A stretch of 20,206 nucleotides of DNA from positions 1-20,206 of the forward strand of contig JBKQHQ010000065.1 in NCBI GenBank assembly GCA_052148715.1, written 5' to 3'. The stretch comes from JBKQHQ01 sp052148715 (lineage in GTDB: Bacteria > Pseudomonadota > Alphaproteobacteria > Rhizobiales > Xanthobacteraceae). A program made the position numbers and the translations under genes. Within the stretch, counting starts at the first letter, position 1, and each line of letters opens with the position of its first letter. The notes beneath the pieces are model-generated. The model saw only the letters and a list, made by a program, of their open reading frames with translations. It was not told where the DNA came from and searched no databases. Below are positions 6,981-13,512 of this stretch, piece after piece.

Positions 6981-7067
6981 CCGCTCATCCCCGCGCAAGC
7001 GGGGATCCAGCAAATAATCGCTGACTCACAGCAAGAACTGGATCCCCGCTTGCGCGGGGATGAGCGG
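6981..7067. terminator. Perfect 30-bp inverted repeat between convergent genes (CCCGCGCAAGCGGG element, copy 2)
   Basis: The arms 6981-7010 and 7038-7067 are perfect complements over 30 bp, with a 27-base loop. It occupies almost the whole gap between the dehydrogenase stop (6968) and the kinase stop (7070). It is the same element as 1197-1283 in opposite orientation, loop included. A stem this strong should block both convergent transcripts. There is no T-run after either arm, so this is not a canonical intrinsic terminator. The terminator role is inferred from position; the repeat itself is certain. Confidence 0.75.
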
Positions 7068-7069
7068 GG

Positions 7070-8323
7070 TTATTCGTGCGACCAATCCGCTGCCGGCAAG
7101 GTCACGGTGAAACAGCTGCCTTGCTCCGGCGTGTAGGCGACGTCGCCGCGGTGCCGACGCGCGATCTGGCGCACGAGCGAAAGGCCGAGGCCGGTGCCCT
7201 GCCCGCCTGATGTTCCGGGAACGCGGTAGAACGGCGCGAACATATGTTCGCGCTCGGCCTCCGCGATGACGTCGCCGTGGTCGGCGACCGCGACCTCGGC
7301 TATGCCGTCACTCCGCGCGACACGGACCGTGATCGGCGGCTTGCCGTGACGCTGCGCATTTTCCAGGAGGTTGCGGATCATCCGGCGCAACAGCGTCGGG
7401 TCGCCGCGCACCGTCACGGCCTTGCCTTCGAGGCTGCAATCGGGATAGCGCGCGCATTCCTCCGCCGCGAGCGCGACGAGGTCGGTCTCCTCATCGACGT
7501 TGAGCTTGTCGGTGGCGTCGAGCCGGCTGGCGAGCAAAATCTCGTCGACGAGCTGATCGAGCTCGGCGATGTCGCGCTCGAGCTCCGCCTTGCGGCCGGG
7601 CTCGACGGCTGCGAGCTCGAGACCGAGCCTGATGCGCGTGAGCGGGGTACGCAACTCGTGCGATGCATTGGCGAGCAGCATCCTGTGGGCGCTCATGAGG
7701 CCCTCGATCCGAGCCGCCGCATGGTTGAAGCTTTGCGCGAGCTGCGCGACCTCGTCGCGGCCCTCGACCTTGACCCGCGCGCCCAGATCGCCGGCGCCGA
7801 GGGACTCGACGCCCCGCTGCAGCCGCTCGAGCCGTCGTGTGAGCCGGCGGGCGATAGGGAGCGCCGCGAGCGCGACCGCAACCGCGACGGCGCCCAGGAA
7901 CGCAATCAGCGCCCACGCCCTAGGGCGATGACGCGCCGGGATACCGGAAACGAGCCAGCGCTGGTCCGGCAGCCGGACCGACAGCGCCGGACCCGCGGAG
8001 GAGCGCAGCCAACCGCCGAAGCCGCGGCTCCGCGCCGGAAACGGCAGCGGCCGACCGACGGCGGCGAGTTGCTCGCCGGTCGGGCCGAACAGCGCCACGT
8101 CGGCGTCGAGCCGCGCGGCCAGCCGCGCGATGGCGCGCTGCTGGACCTCGCGCGGCGCATCGGCCGGCGGAATGAACTCGGCGGCGACCTCGCCGGCGAG
8201 CTCGAACGGCCGGTCGAATGGCGGCACATCGGCGATGAAGTGCCAGACCAGGCCGGCGGCGAGGACGACCAGAACCAAGCTGCCGACGATGGTGAAGTAG
8301 ACTTGGAGGTAAAGGCGCCTCAT
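7070..8323 (-). CDS. Sensor histidine kinase (CpxA-like)
   Basis: 417 residues, inner membrane. Membrane helices are at about 7-29 and 135-157, bounding a periplasmic sensor of about 105 residues. A HAMP segment follows (about 158-210), then the H box NASHELRTPLTRI with H222, the N box LLENAQRHG (319-327) and the G2 box GQGTGLGLSLV (374-384). The G1 region reads VADHGDVI (346-353), where the usual DxGxGI has Val for the second Gly. The ATG at 8323 overlaps the regulator stop (ATGA), showing translational coupling. With the upstream regulator and the Spy/CpxP-like protein, it forms an envelope or metal stress module. A longer frame entering the regulator gene is out of register with the family. 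Confidence 0.93.
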   Translation of the reverse strand: MRRLYLQVYFTIVGSLVLVVLAAGLVWHFIADVPPFDRPFELAGEVAAEFIPPADAPREVQQRAIARLAARLDADVALFGPTGEQLAAVGRPLPFPARSRGFGGWLRSSAGPALSVRLPDQRWLVSGIPARHRPRAWALIAFLGAVAVAVALAALPIARRLTRRLERLQRGVESLGAGDLGARVKVEGRDEVAQLAQSFNHAAARIEGLMSAHRMLLANASHELRTPLTRIRLGLELAAVEPGRKAELERDIAELDQLVDEILLASRLDATDKLNVDEETDLVALAAEECARYPDCSLEGKAVTVRGDPTLLRRMIRNLLENAQRHGKPPITVRVARSDGIAEVAVADHGDVIAEAEREHMFAPFYRVPGTSGGQGTGLGLSLVRQIARRHRGDVAYTPEQGSCFTVTLPAADWSHE

Positions 8324-9006
8324 GCCTGCGCCTTGGCGAACAGATAGCCGGCACCGCGCACCGTGATCACGCGCCGCGGTTTTCTTGGATCGTCCTCGAT
8401 AGCGGCGCGGATGCGCGAGACGTGCACGTCGATCGACCGGTCGAACGCCTCGATCGGCTCGCCCTTGAGCAGGTCCATCAACGCATCGCGCGACATCACC
8501 CGGCCGGCATGCTCGGCAAGCGCCAGCAACAAGGCGAACTGATAGCCGGTCAATGAGCACGACGCGCCGTCGAGGCGCACTTCGCGCGCCCCGCGGTCGA
8601 TCTCGAGCCGACCGAAACGAAGCACATCGGCCTTGGCACCGGCCCGTCCGCGCCGCAGGATCGCGCGCAGCCTTGCGAGCAACTCGCGCGGCTCGAAGGG
8701 TTTCGGCAAATAATCGTCGGCTCCCATCTCCAGGCCGACGATCCGATCCATGGCGTCGCCGCGCGCGGTAAGCATCAGGATCGGCGTTTCGGCGCGCTTG
8801 CGGATCTGCCGGCACACTTCCAGGCCGTCGGTGTCCGGCAGCATCAGATCGAGGATGACCGCGTCGACTGGCTCGCGACCGTGCAGCGCCAAGCCCCGCG
8901 TTCCGTTCTCCGCAAGGATGACGTGAAAGCCCGCCTTGCCGAGGTACTCGCGGACCATGCCGGCAAGGCGGGAGTCGTCTTCGATCAGGAGGACGCGCTC
9001 GGTCAC
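8320..9006 (-). CDS. OmpR-family response regulator (CpxR-like)
   Basis: 228 residues. The receiver domain (1-118) has acidic pair E9/D10/D11, phospho-acceptor D53 (VILDLMLPD), T80 and K102 (LPKPF). The C-terminal winged-helix DNA-binding domain (about 128-226) includes SLTGYQFALLLAL and the terminal VRGAGYLF typical of OmpR/PhoB proteins. The GTG at 9006 gives the standard N-terminus MTERVLLIEDD and lies 7 bases after the Spy-like stop, with a GAGG 11 bases upstream. An earlier start inside the neighbouring gene would add an unneeded tail. It is phosphorylated by the kinase encoded next and probably autoregulates through the GTAAA box upstream of the operon. Confidence 0.93.
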   Translation of the reverse strand: MTERVLLIEDDSRLAGMVREYLGKAGFHVILAENGTRGLALHGREPVDAVILDLMLPDTDGLEVCRQIRKRAETPILMLTARGDAMDRIVGLEMGADDYLPKPFEPRELLARLRAILRRGRAGAKADVLRFGRLEIDRGAREVRLDGASCSLTGYQFALLLALAEHAGRVMSRDALMDLLKGEPIEAFDRSIDVHVSRIRAAIEDDPRKPRRVITVRGAGYLFAKAQA

Positions 9007-9013
9007 GGAAACA

Positions 9014-9586
9014 TCAGCCTCGATGCCAACGCGCCCACGGTGAGTTTTGGAACGAGGTGATGAAGTCCGCAATCTTGCGGCGCTGCTCGGGGCTCAGCAC
9101 ATCGGAAGCATCCTCGAGCGCCTGGGCGATACGCTTGCTCGCGGTCTCGGCGAGCGCGATCTGGTCGGAGCGGACCCGCTCGACGGCGGCGCGATCGACG
9201 GTCGGCGCCGTCAACAGGGCGATGCCCTGCTGCCGCAGCGTTTGCGCTTTCTCACGCAACGGCAGGAGATCGTTCACGGCGGCCTTGGCGGTGCCAGCGA
9301 GCCGCGCCTGCTGGTCCGGGGTCGCGTCGAGCTCGATCGCCAGGTGCTTGGTCATGCGGTCGATCCGATCGTTGATCTGCGCCTGGCTCATGGGCCCGTG
9401 CATGAAGCCGAAGTGGTGCCAGCCATATTCCTCGGCGAAGGCCTTGGACAATAGCCCACCGGCGAGGCCGCCCGCGAGCAGCAGCACGATGGCGACAAGC
9501 GCGGCCCGGCCGCGCCCGCGGCCGCGGCAATTGCGCGGCGGTTCCGCCTGCGGGGTCGACGATTCCACGTTGGTTTGCTCTGACAT
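9014..9586 (-). CDS. Spy/CpxP-like periplasmic protein
   Basis: 190 residues. A basic N-terminal segment (RGRGRGR) precedes one hydrophobic helix at about 28-50 (signal peptide or anchor ending near KAFAEE), then an all-helical periplasmic part. Two degenerate LTxxQ-type motifs, LDATPDQQ (86-93) and VLSPEQRRKI (163-172), mark the Spy/CpxP/heavy-metal-sensor superfamily. Such proteins act as periplasmic chaperones or as negative regulators of a cognate kinase. A His-rich patch, YGWHHFGFMHG (54-64), could bind metal. AGGAG lies 6 bases before the ATG. It is first in the operon with the regulator and kinase, mirroring the cpxP/cpxRA partnership, although E. coli cpxP is divergent. Confidence 0.88.
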   Translation of the reverse strand: MSEQTNVESSTPQAEPPRNCRGRGRGRAALVAIVLLLAGGLAGGLLSKAFAEEYGWHHFGFMHGPMSQAQINDRIDRMTKHLAIELDATPDQQARLAGTAKAAVNDLLPLREKAQTLRQQGIALLTAPTVDRAAVERVRSDQIALAETASKRIAQALEDASDVLSPEQRRKIADFITSFQNSPWARWHRG

Positions 9587-9669
9587 TCTTCGCTCCTATG
9601 GTCTGAGCAGGCAACGCTGCCTGTGCGCGACAAGGTAGGAGCGCGCGTTTTCCGTGCCATGTCGGGCGG

Positions 9670-9684
9670 GTAAAGTTTTGTAAA
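9670..9684. promoter_or_regulatory. CpxR-type box GTAAA-N5-GTAAA
   Basis: The sequence GTAAA-GTTTT-GTAAA is an exact match to the E. coli CpxR consensus of two GTAAA repeats separated by five bases. It lies 84 bp upstream of the Spy-like start, in the only promoter region of the operon encoding an OmpR-family regulator. Seen from the transcribed strand it reads TTTAC-N5-TTTAC. It is strikingly AT-rich in a GC-rich setting. Autoregulation by the downstream regulator is inferred. Confidence 0.72.
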
Positions 9685-9700
9685 GGCGCGCGGGGACCCA

Positions 9701-9852
9701 GTAGGTTGGGTTAGCGCGGCCTGGGCGTCCCCGTAGTAGGGCACAACGCATATTCCGCGCGTAACCCAACATCCCGGGCGAGGCGTTGGGTTACGCGCGG
9801 CTCAAGCTCCTCGGTTCCACCGACACGTCCGGGCCGCGCTAACCCAACCTAC
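9701..9852. repeat. Four-arm palindromic repeat, GTTGGGTTA family, copy 2
   Basis: Perfect 21-bp outer arms (9701-9721 and 9832-9852; core GGTTGGGTTAGCGCGG) enclose perfect 16-bp inner arms CCGCGCGTAACCCAAC (9755-9770) and GTTGGGTTACGCGCGG (9785-9800). All four arms are versions of one motif, alternating in orientation. The right outer arm overlaps the end of livF and contains its stop codon. The left end lies 17 bp from the CpxR-type box, so the element separates the stress operon's promoter from the upstream transporter operon. Confidence 0.9.
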
Positions 9853-10585
9853 CGCTTGCGCGCGGGCGGCGGGAGCCGGCGGCCTGGGTCACGCCCAAAT
9901 AGTGCTCCAGCGTCGCGCGGTCGGCCTTGAGAGCGGCGCTGTCGGCCTCGTAGACGATCCCGCCGCGCTCGATGATGGCGGCGCGATGCGTCACGTCGAG
10001 AATTTTTTGCGCGTTCTGCTCGACCAGGATGGCGGAGAGCCCTTCCTCGCGAATGAGACGGCGCAGCGCGGCAAGCAGCTCATCGACGATGATCGGCGCC
10101 AGACCTTCGAGCGGCTCGTCGAGGAGCAGGATGCGCGGATTGAGGATGAGCGCGCGCCCGACCGCGAGCATTTGCTGCTCGCCGCCCGACAACTGCGTGC
10201 CGAGATTGCGCGAGCGCTCCTTGAGACGAGGAAACATCTCATAGACGCGGGCCACGGTCCACGGACCGGGGCGCGCGATGGCGGTCAGATTTTCTTCAAC
10301 CGTGAGAGACTTGAAGATGTTGCGTTCCTGCGGCACCCAGCCGACGCCGGCGAGTGCCCGCTGATCCGGCCGCAGCCGGCTGATCTCCCGCCCGCCGAGT
10401 GCGATCGTTCCGCCGCGATAACGGGTGACGCCGACGATCGAGTTGACCAGCGTGGTCTTGCCCATGCCGTTGCGGCCGAGCAGCGCCAGCGCCGTGCCCT
10501 CGGCGATGGTGAGCGACAGGTTCGAGAGCACGATTGCCTCGCCGTAGCCCGCCGTCAGCCCGGCGATTGCGAGCAGGTCAGGCAT
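9839..10585 (-). CDS. livF: Branched-chain amino acid-type ABC transporter ATP-binding protein (LivF)
   Basis: A 248-residue cytoplasmic ATPase of the HAAT family. Walker A is GRNGMGKTT (37-45), the signature LSGGEQQ (132-138), and Walker B ILLLDEP (152-158). The LivF hallmarks EGLAPIIVDEL (160-170) and ILVEQNAQK (186-194) separate it from LivG. The ATG at 10585 overlaps the livG end by 8 bases with GGGGAG upstream. The last residues after HYLGV form a basic tail (AAGSRRPRASGRLG); its final part and the stop are encoded inside a palindromic repeat, so the natural end has probably been replaced. It is last in the transporter operon. Confidence 0.95.
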   Translation of the reverse strand: MPDLLAIAGLTAGYGEAIVLSNLSLTIAEGTALALLGRNGMGKTTLVNSIVGVTRYRGGTIALGGREISRLRPDQRALAGVGWVPQERNIFKSLTVEENLTAIARPGPWTVARVYEMFPRLKERSRNLGTQLSGGEQQMLAVGRALILNPRILLLDEPLEGLAPIIVDELLAALRRLIREEGLSAILVEQNAQKILDVTHRAAIIERGGIVYEADSAALKADRATLEHYLGVTQAAGSRRPRASGRLG

Positions 10586-11330
10586 CGACTTGCTCCCCGA
10601 GATAGACGGCCTTGACGCGCGGGTCGCGCGCGACCTCATCGGGCGGCCCTTCGACGAACAGCGCGCCGTTGACTAGAACCGAGATGCGGTCGGCGAACGA
10701 AAAAACCAGGTCCATGTCGTGCTCGATCAGGAGCACGGTCACGTCGGCGGGGAGCGCCGCCACGCTGTCGAGAATATCGTGCCGCTCGGCCTCCGGCACG
10801 CCGGCGGCCGGCTCGTCGAGCAGGAGCACGCGAGGACGGCAGGCGATGGCGAGCGCGATCTCGAGGAGGCGCTGCCGGCCGTAGGGCAATGTCGCGGTGC
10901 GCTCATGCATCACGTCGGTCAAATGGAAGCGGTCGAGGATCTCGACGATCTCGTCGATCACCTCGCCCTTGCTGCCGACCAGGCGCCACCATTCCTTGCC
11001 GCCGCCAAGGCGCTCGGAGACCGCAAGCCCGATCGTCTCGATCGGGGTCAGGTCCCCGAACAATTGATTGATCTGAAACGTGCGGGCGACGCCGAGGCGG
11101 ACGCGGCGATAGGCCTCGAGGTCGGTGATGTCGGTTCCCTCGAGGAGGATGCGGCCGGCGCTCGGGCGCAGCACGCCGGTGAGGAGATTGATCACGGTCG
11201 TCTTGCCGGCGCCGTTCGGTCCAATCAGCGCGTGGCGGGCGCCCTTCTCGACCTGCAACGAAACGTCGTTGACTGCGACGATGCCGCCGAAACGCTTCTC
11301 GAGGCCCGTGGTCTGCAGCGCCAACGCCAC
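10578..11330 (-). CDS. livG: Branched-chain amino acid-type ABC transporter ATP-binding protein (LivG)
   Basis: 250 residues. Walker A is GPNGAGKTT (37-45), the LivG-specific ARTFQINQLF is at 82-91, and Walker B is VLLLDEPAAGVPEAE (168-182), followed by LLIEHDMDLVFSFADRI. The signature loop reads LPYGRQR (148-154) rather than the common LSYGQQR, a mild variation. The start is GTG at 11330, one base after the livM stop, with GGAAGGG upstream; this gives the expected N-terminus MALALQTTGLEKRFGG. It pairs with LivF as the two ATPases powering the LivH/LivM channel. Confidence 0.95.
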   Translation of the reverse strand: MALALQTTGLEKRFGGIVAVNDVSLQVEKGARHALIGPNGAGKTTVINLLTGVLRPSAGRILLEGTDITDLEAYRRVRLGVARTFQINQLFGDLTPIETIGLAVSERLGGGKEWWRLVGSKGEVIDEIVEILDRFHLTDVMHERTATLPYGRQRLLEIALAIACRPRVLLLDEPAAGVPEAERHDILDSVAALPADVTVLLIEHDMDLVFSFADRISVLVNGALFVEGPPDEVARDPRVKAVYLGEQVDA

Positions 11331-11331
11331 G

Positions 11332-12384
11332 TCAGGACCCTTCCGTCGACGGCGCAGGGACCGGTCCGCTCTTCTGGCGCCAGACCGTGCGCTTCAGCAG
11401 CGCGACGCCCGTCGTCGTCCAGGCACTCGCGCGCTCGCGCCCGACGAGGACGATGGCCACGAGCACGAGGCCGATCCAAAACTGCCAGTACTGCGGCGTG
11501 AGATTGGCGAGATAATCCTGCATCAGCTTGAAAATGATCGCCCCGATCAGCCCACCATAGAGATATCCGGTGCCGCCGATGATCAGCACCAGCAAGAGGT
11601 CGGCCGAGCGCTCGAACGAGAACACGTCGAGCGAGACGAACGCCGTGCTCTGGGTCAGCAAGGCACCGGCGACGCCCGCATAGCCGGCGGCGATGCTGTA
11701 GATCGCGACCATCCTGGCATTGACCGAGATGCCGATGGCTGCCGCGCGCAGCGGATTGCCTTTGACCGAGCGCAGCGACAATCCGAAGGGCGAATAGACC
11801 AGGCGCCGCGCCAGCAGAAACAGCACGAACGTGACGATGAGGCAATAAATATAAGCCGTATGACCGGTGATATCGAAGGCAAACAATCCGAGCACCGGAT
11901 TGACGACCACCCCCTGGAGCCCATCAGCGCCGCCGGTGAGCCAGTCAAACCGATTGGCGAGCTCGCGCATCACCAAAGCGATGCCGAGCGTCACCATCAG
12001 GCGCGTGAGATCAGAGCCGCGCAGCACCAGGAAGCTCGTCGCGAAACCAAACAGCGCCGCCGCGAGGCCGGCGACCAATAGCGCCAGCACAGGCTCGGTG
12101 ACGACATTGTGCACGGCGAGAATCCCGGCCAGGTAGCCGCCGAAGCCAAAGAAAGCGGCGTGCCCCAGGGAAATGATGCCCGCATAGCCGAGGATCAGAT
12201 CGAGCGAGAGCGCGAACAAGCCAGTAATGGCGACTTCGGTCAGAATCAAATGCCGGCCGCGGAGCAGGAAGATCGACGCCAGGGCGGCCAGCCAGAACAC
12301 GTATTCGAAGGTGCGCCAGCGCGCCCGCCGGGTGAGGTATTGAGCCACGTCGGGCGCGCGCGGGTGCATGGGCGCGGAGTTCAA
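11332..12384 (-). CDS. livM: Branched-chain amino acid-type ABC transporter permease (LivM)
   Basis: 350 residues with about ten hydrophobic segments. It shows LivM landmarks: LDLILGYAGIISLGHAAFFGFG (LGYAGIISLGHAAFFG), the cytoplasmic coupling segment SPFGLSLRSVKGNPLRAAAIGI, and LIIGGTGYLYGGLIGA near the end. The TTG at 12384 overlaps the livH stop by four bases. An ATG at 12369 (five residues later) is an alternative start, but neither has a strong ribosome site. The polar C-terminal tail (WRQKSGPVPAPSTEGS) is probably cytoplasmic. It forms the inner-membrane channel with LivH. Confidence 0.93.
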   Translation of the reverse strand: MNSAPMHPRAPDVAQYLTRRARWRTFEYVFWLAALASIFLLRGRHLILTEVAITGLFALSLDLILGYAGIISLGHAAFFGFGGYLAGILAVHNVVTEPVLALLVAGLAAALFGFATSFLVLRGSDLTRLMVTLGIALVMRELANRFDWLTGGADGLQGVVVNPVLGLFAFDITGHTAYIYCLIVTFVLFLLARRLVYSPFGLSLRSVKGNPLRAAAIGISVNARMVAIYSIAAGYAGVAGALLTQSTAFVSLDVFSFERSADLLLVLIIGGTGYLYGGLIGAIIFKLMQDYLANLTPQYWQFWIGLVLVAIVLVGRERASAWTTTGVALLKRTVWRQKSGPVPAPSTEGS

Positions 12385-13241
12385 CGGGCCTGGCCGCGGG
12401 CGAACAAGCCCTGCGGCCGCCAGATCAGGACGATAATCATGATCGTATAGATGACGAAGGCGCCGAGCTTGGGAAAGTAATACTTGCCCGCCACGTCGGC
12501 GACGCCGAGCAGCAGCGAGGCAAGGAACGGGCCGGTTATGCTCGATGTGCCCCCGACCGTGACCACGATCAAGAAGTAGATCATGTATTTCAGCGGGAAG
12601 ATCGGGTCGAGGCCGAGAATCTCGGCGCCCAGCGCGCCCCCAAGCCCAGCCAAACCGGACCCGACCGCGAAGGTCGAGGCGAAGACGGAATTCACGTTGA
12701 TGCCGAGCCCGCGCGCCACGCGCGGATCATCGACGGCGGCGCGCAGCCGGCTGCCGAAACGCGTGCGGGTCAAGACCAGTTGCAGGGCGACGGTCAAGAG
12801 CCCGCAGATGATGATGATCAGCAGCCGGTAGCGGCCGATGCCGATGCCGAACAGCTCGATCTGCCCCTGTAGAATGCTCGGCACCTGCACGAACACCTGC
12901 TGCGATCCCATCACGTAGTCGACCGCCGCCACCGACATGAAGACGAGGCCGATGGTGAAAAGCACCTGGTCGAGATGGCTCTTGGTGTAGACGTGCACAT
13001 AAAGTGTGCGCTCGAACACGGCACCGATCAGCGCAGTGACGATGAAAGCGATCGGCAGTGCGGCGAAGAACGGAACGCCGAGCCGGTTGACCACCACGAC
13101 GGTGATGTAGCCGCCGGCCATGGCGAACGAGCCGTGCGCCAGATTGACGAAATTCATGAGCCCGAGGGTGACGGCGAGACCGCATGCCAGCACGAACAGC
13201 AACATGCCGTAGGCGATACCGTCGAACAGAATGGTCAGCAT
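12381..13241 (-). CDS. livH: Branched-chain amino acid-type ABC transporter permease (LivH)
   Basis: 286 residues, a normal LivH length, with about eight membrane segments. Family blocks are GLAVTLGLMNFVNLAHGSFAM (GLMNFVNLAHGSF), VLFTIGLVFM, the coupling segment RTRFGSRLRAAVDDPRVARGLGI (FGSRLRAAVDD), and VVTVGGTSSITGPF. It is the first permease gene, about 271 bp after the substrate-binding-protein gene. That gap holds a large palindromic element, which may lower transporter expression relative to the binding proteins. It overlaps livM by four bases. Confidence 0.94.
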   Translation of the reverse strand: MLTILFDGIAYGMLLFVLACGLAVTLGLMNFVNLAHGSFAMAGGYITVVVVNRLGVPFFAALPIAFIVTALIGAVFERTLYVHVYTKSHLDQVLFTIGLVFMSVAAVDYVMGSQQVFVQVPSILQGQIELFGIGIGRYRLLIIIICGLLTVALQLVLTRTRFGSRLRAAVDDPRVARGLGINVNSVFASTFAVGSGLAGLGGALGAEILGLDPIFPLKYMIYFLIVVTVGGTSSITGPFLASLLLGVADVAGKYYFPKLGAFVIYTIMIIVLIWRPQGLFARGQAR

Positions 13242-13282
13242 GCCGATCCGCCCCCCGACGGCGCCGCGCCAGGAATCCCGCT

Positions 13283-13489
13283 GTCATCCCGGGCAGCCCA
13301 AGTCGAATGTTTCCGACTTGGGCCAATTATGATTTGCCGAAGTCGGGAACACCCGATGTCGGCGTGCCCGGGACCCATTTCTCCACTCACTCTGAACGTT
13401 GTCATTTGATTCGTTGAGCTCAGGGCGTGCCGACGATCGTCGCCGAAGCTTGCTGCACCATGGGTCCCGGGCACAAGGCCCGGGATGAC
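13283..13489. repeat. Nested inverted-repeat element between binding-protein gene and livH
   Basis: Outer arms GTCATCCCGGG (13283-13293) and CCCGGGATGAC (13479-13489) enclose a perfect 15-bp pair, GTGCCCGGGACCCAT (13364-13378) and ATGGGTCCCGGGCAC (13460-13474). A local 9-bp hairpin, CCCAAGTCG-N8-CGACTTGGG, lies at 13297-13322. It is built like the dispersed GTCATCCCGGG repeats common in related genomes. It is transcribed between the SBP gene and livH, where a stable stem could protect the upstream message or attenuate read-through; that role is inferred. Confidence 0.8.
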
Positions 13490-13512
13490 GGTGGGGGGCT
13501 TAGGCGGCCAAA

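Noticed and set aside
7244..8347. 367-residue open frame antisense to the histidine kinase
   Set aside because: Low-complexity Arg/Asp/Glu-rich shadow frame; the kinase on the other strand carries all catalytic boxes.
9839..13241. Reading the LivHMGF system as a true leucine/isoleucine/valine importer
   Set aside because: The family transports many amides, organic acids and aromatics. Nothing in the binding-protein sequence fixes the ligand, so gene symbols are used only for component class.
13242..13512. CRISPR-like or tandem repeat array in the livH upstream gap
   Set aside because: The repeats are inverted, of unequal length, and lack regular spacers; it is a palindromic element.
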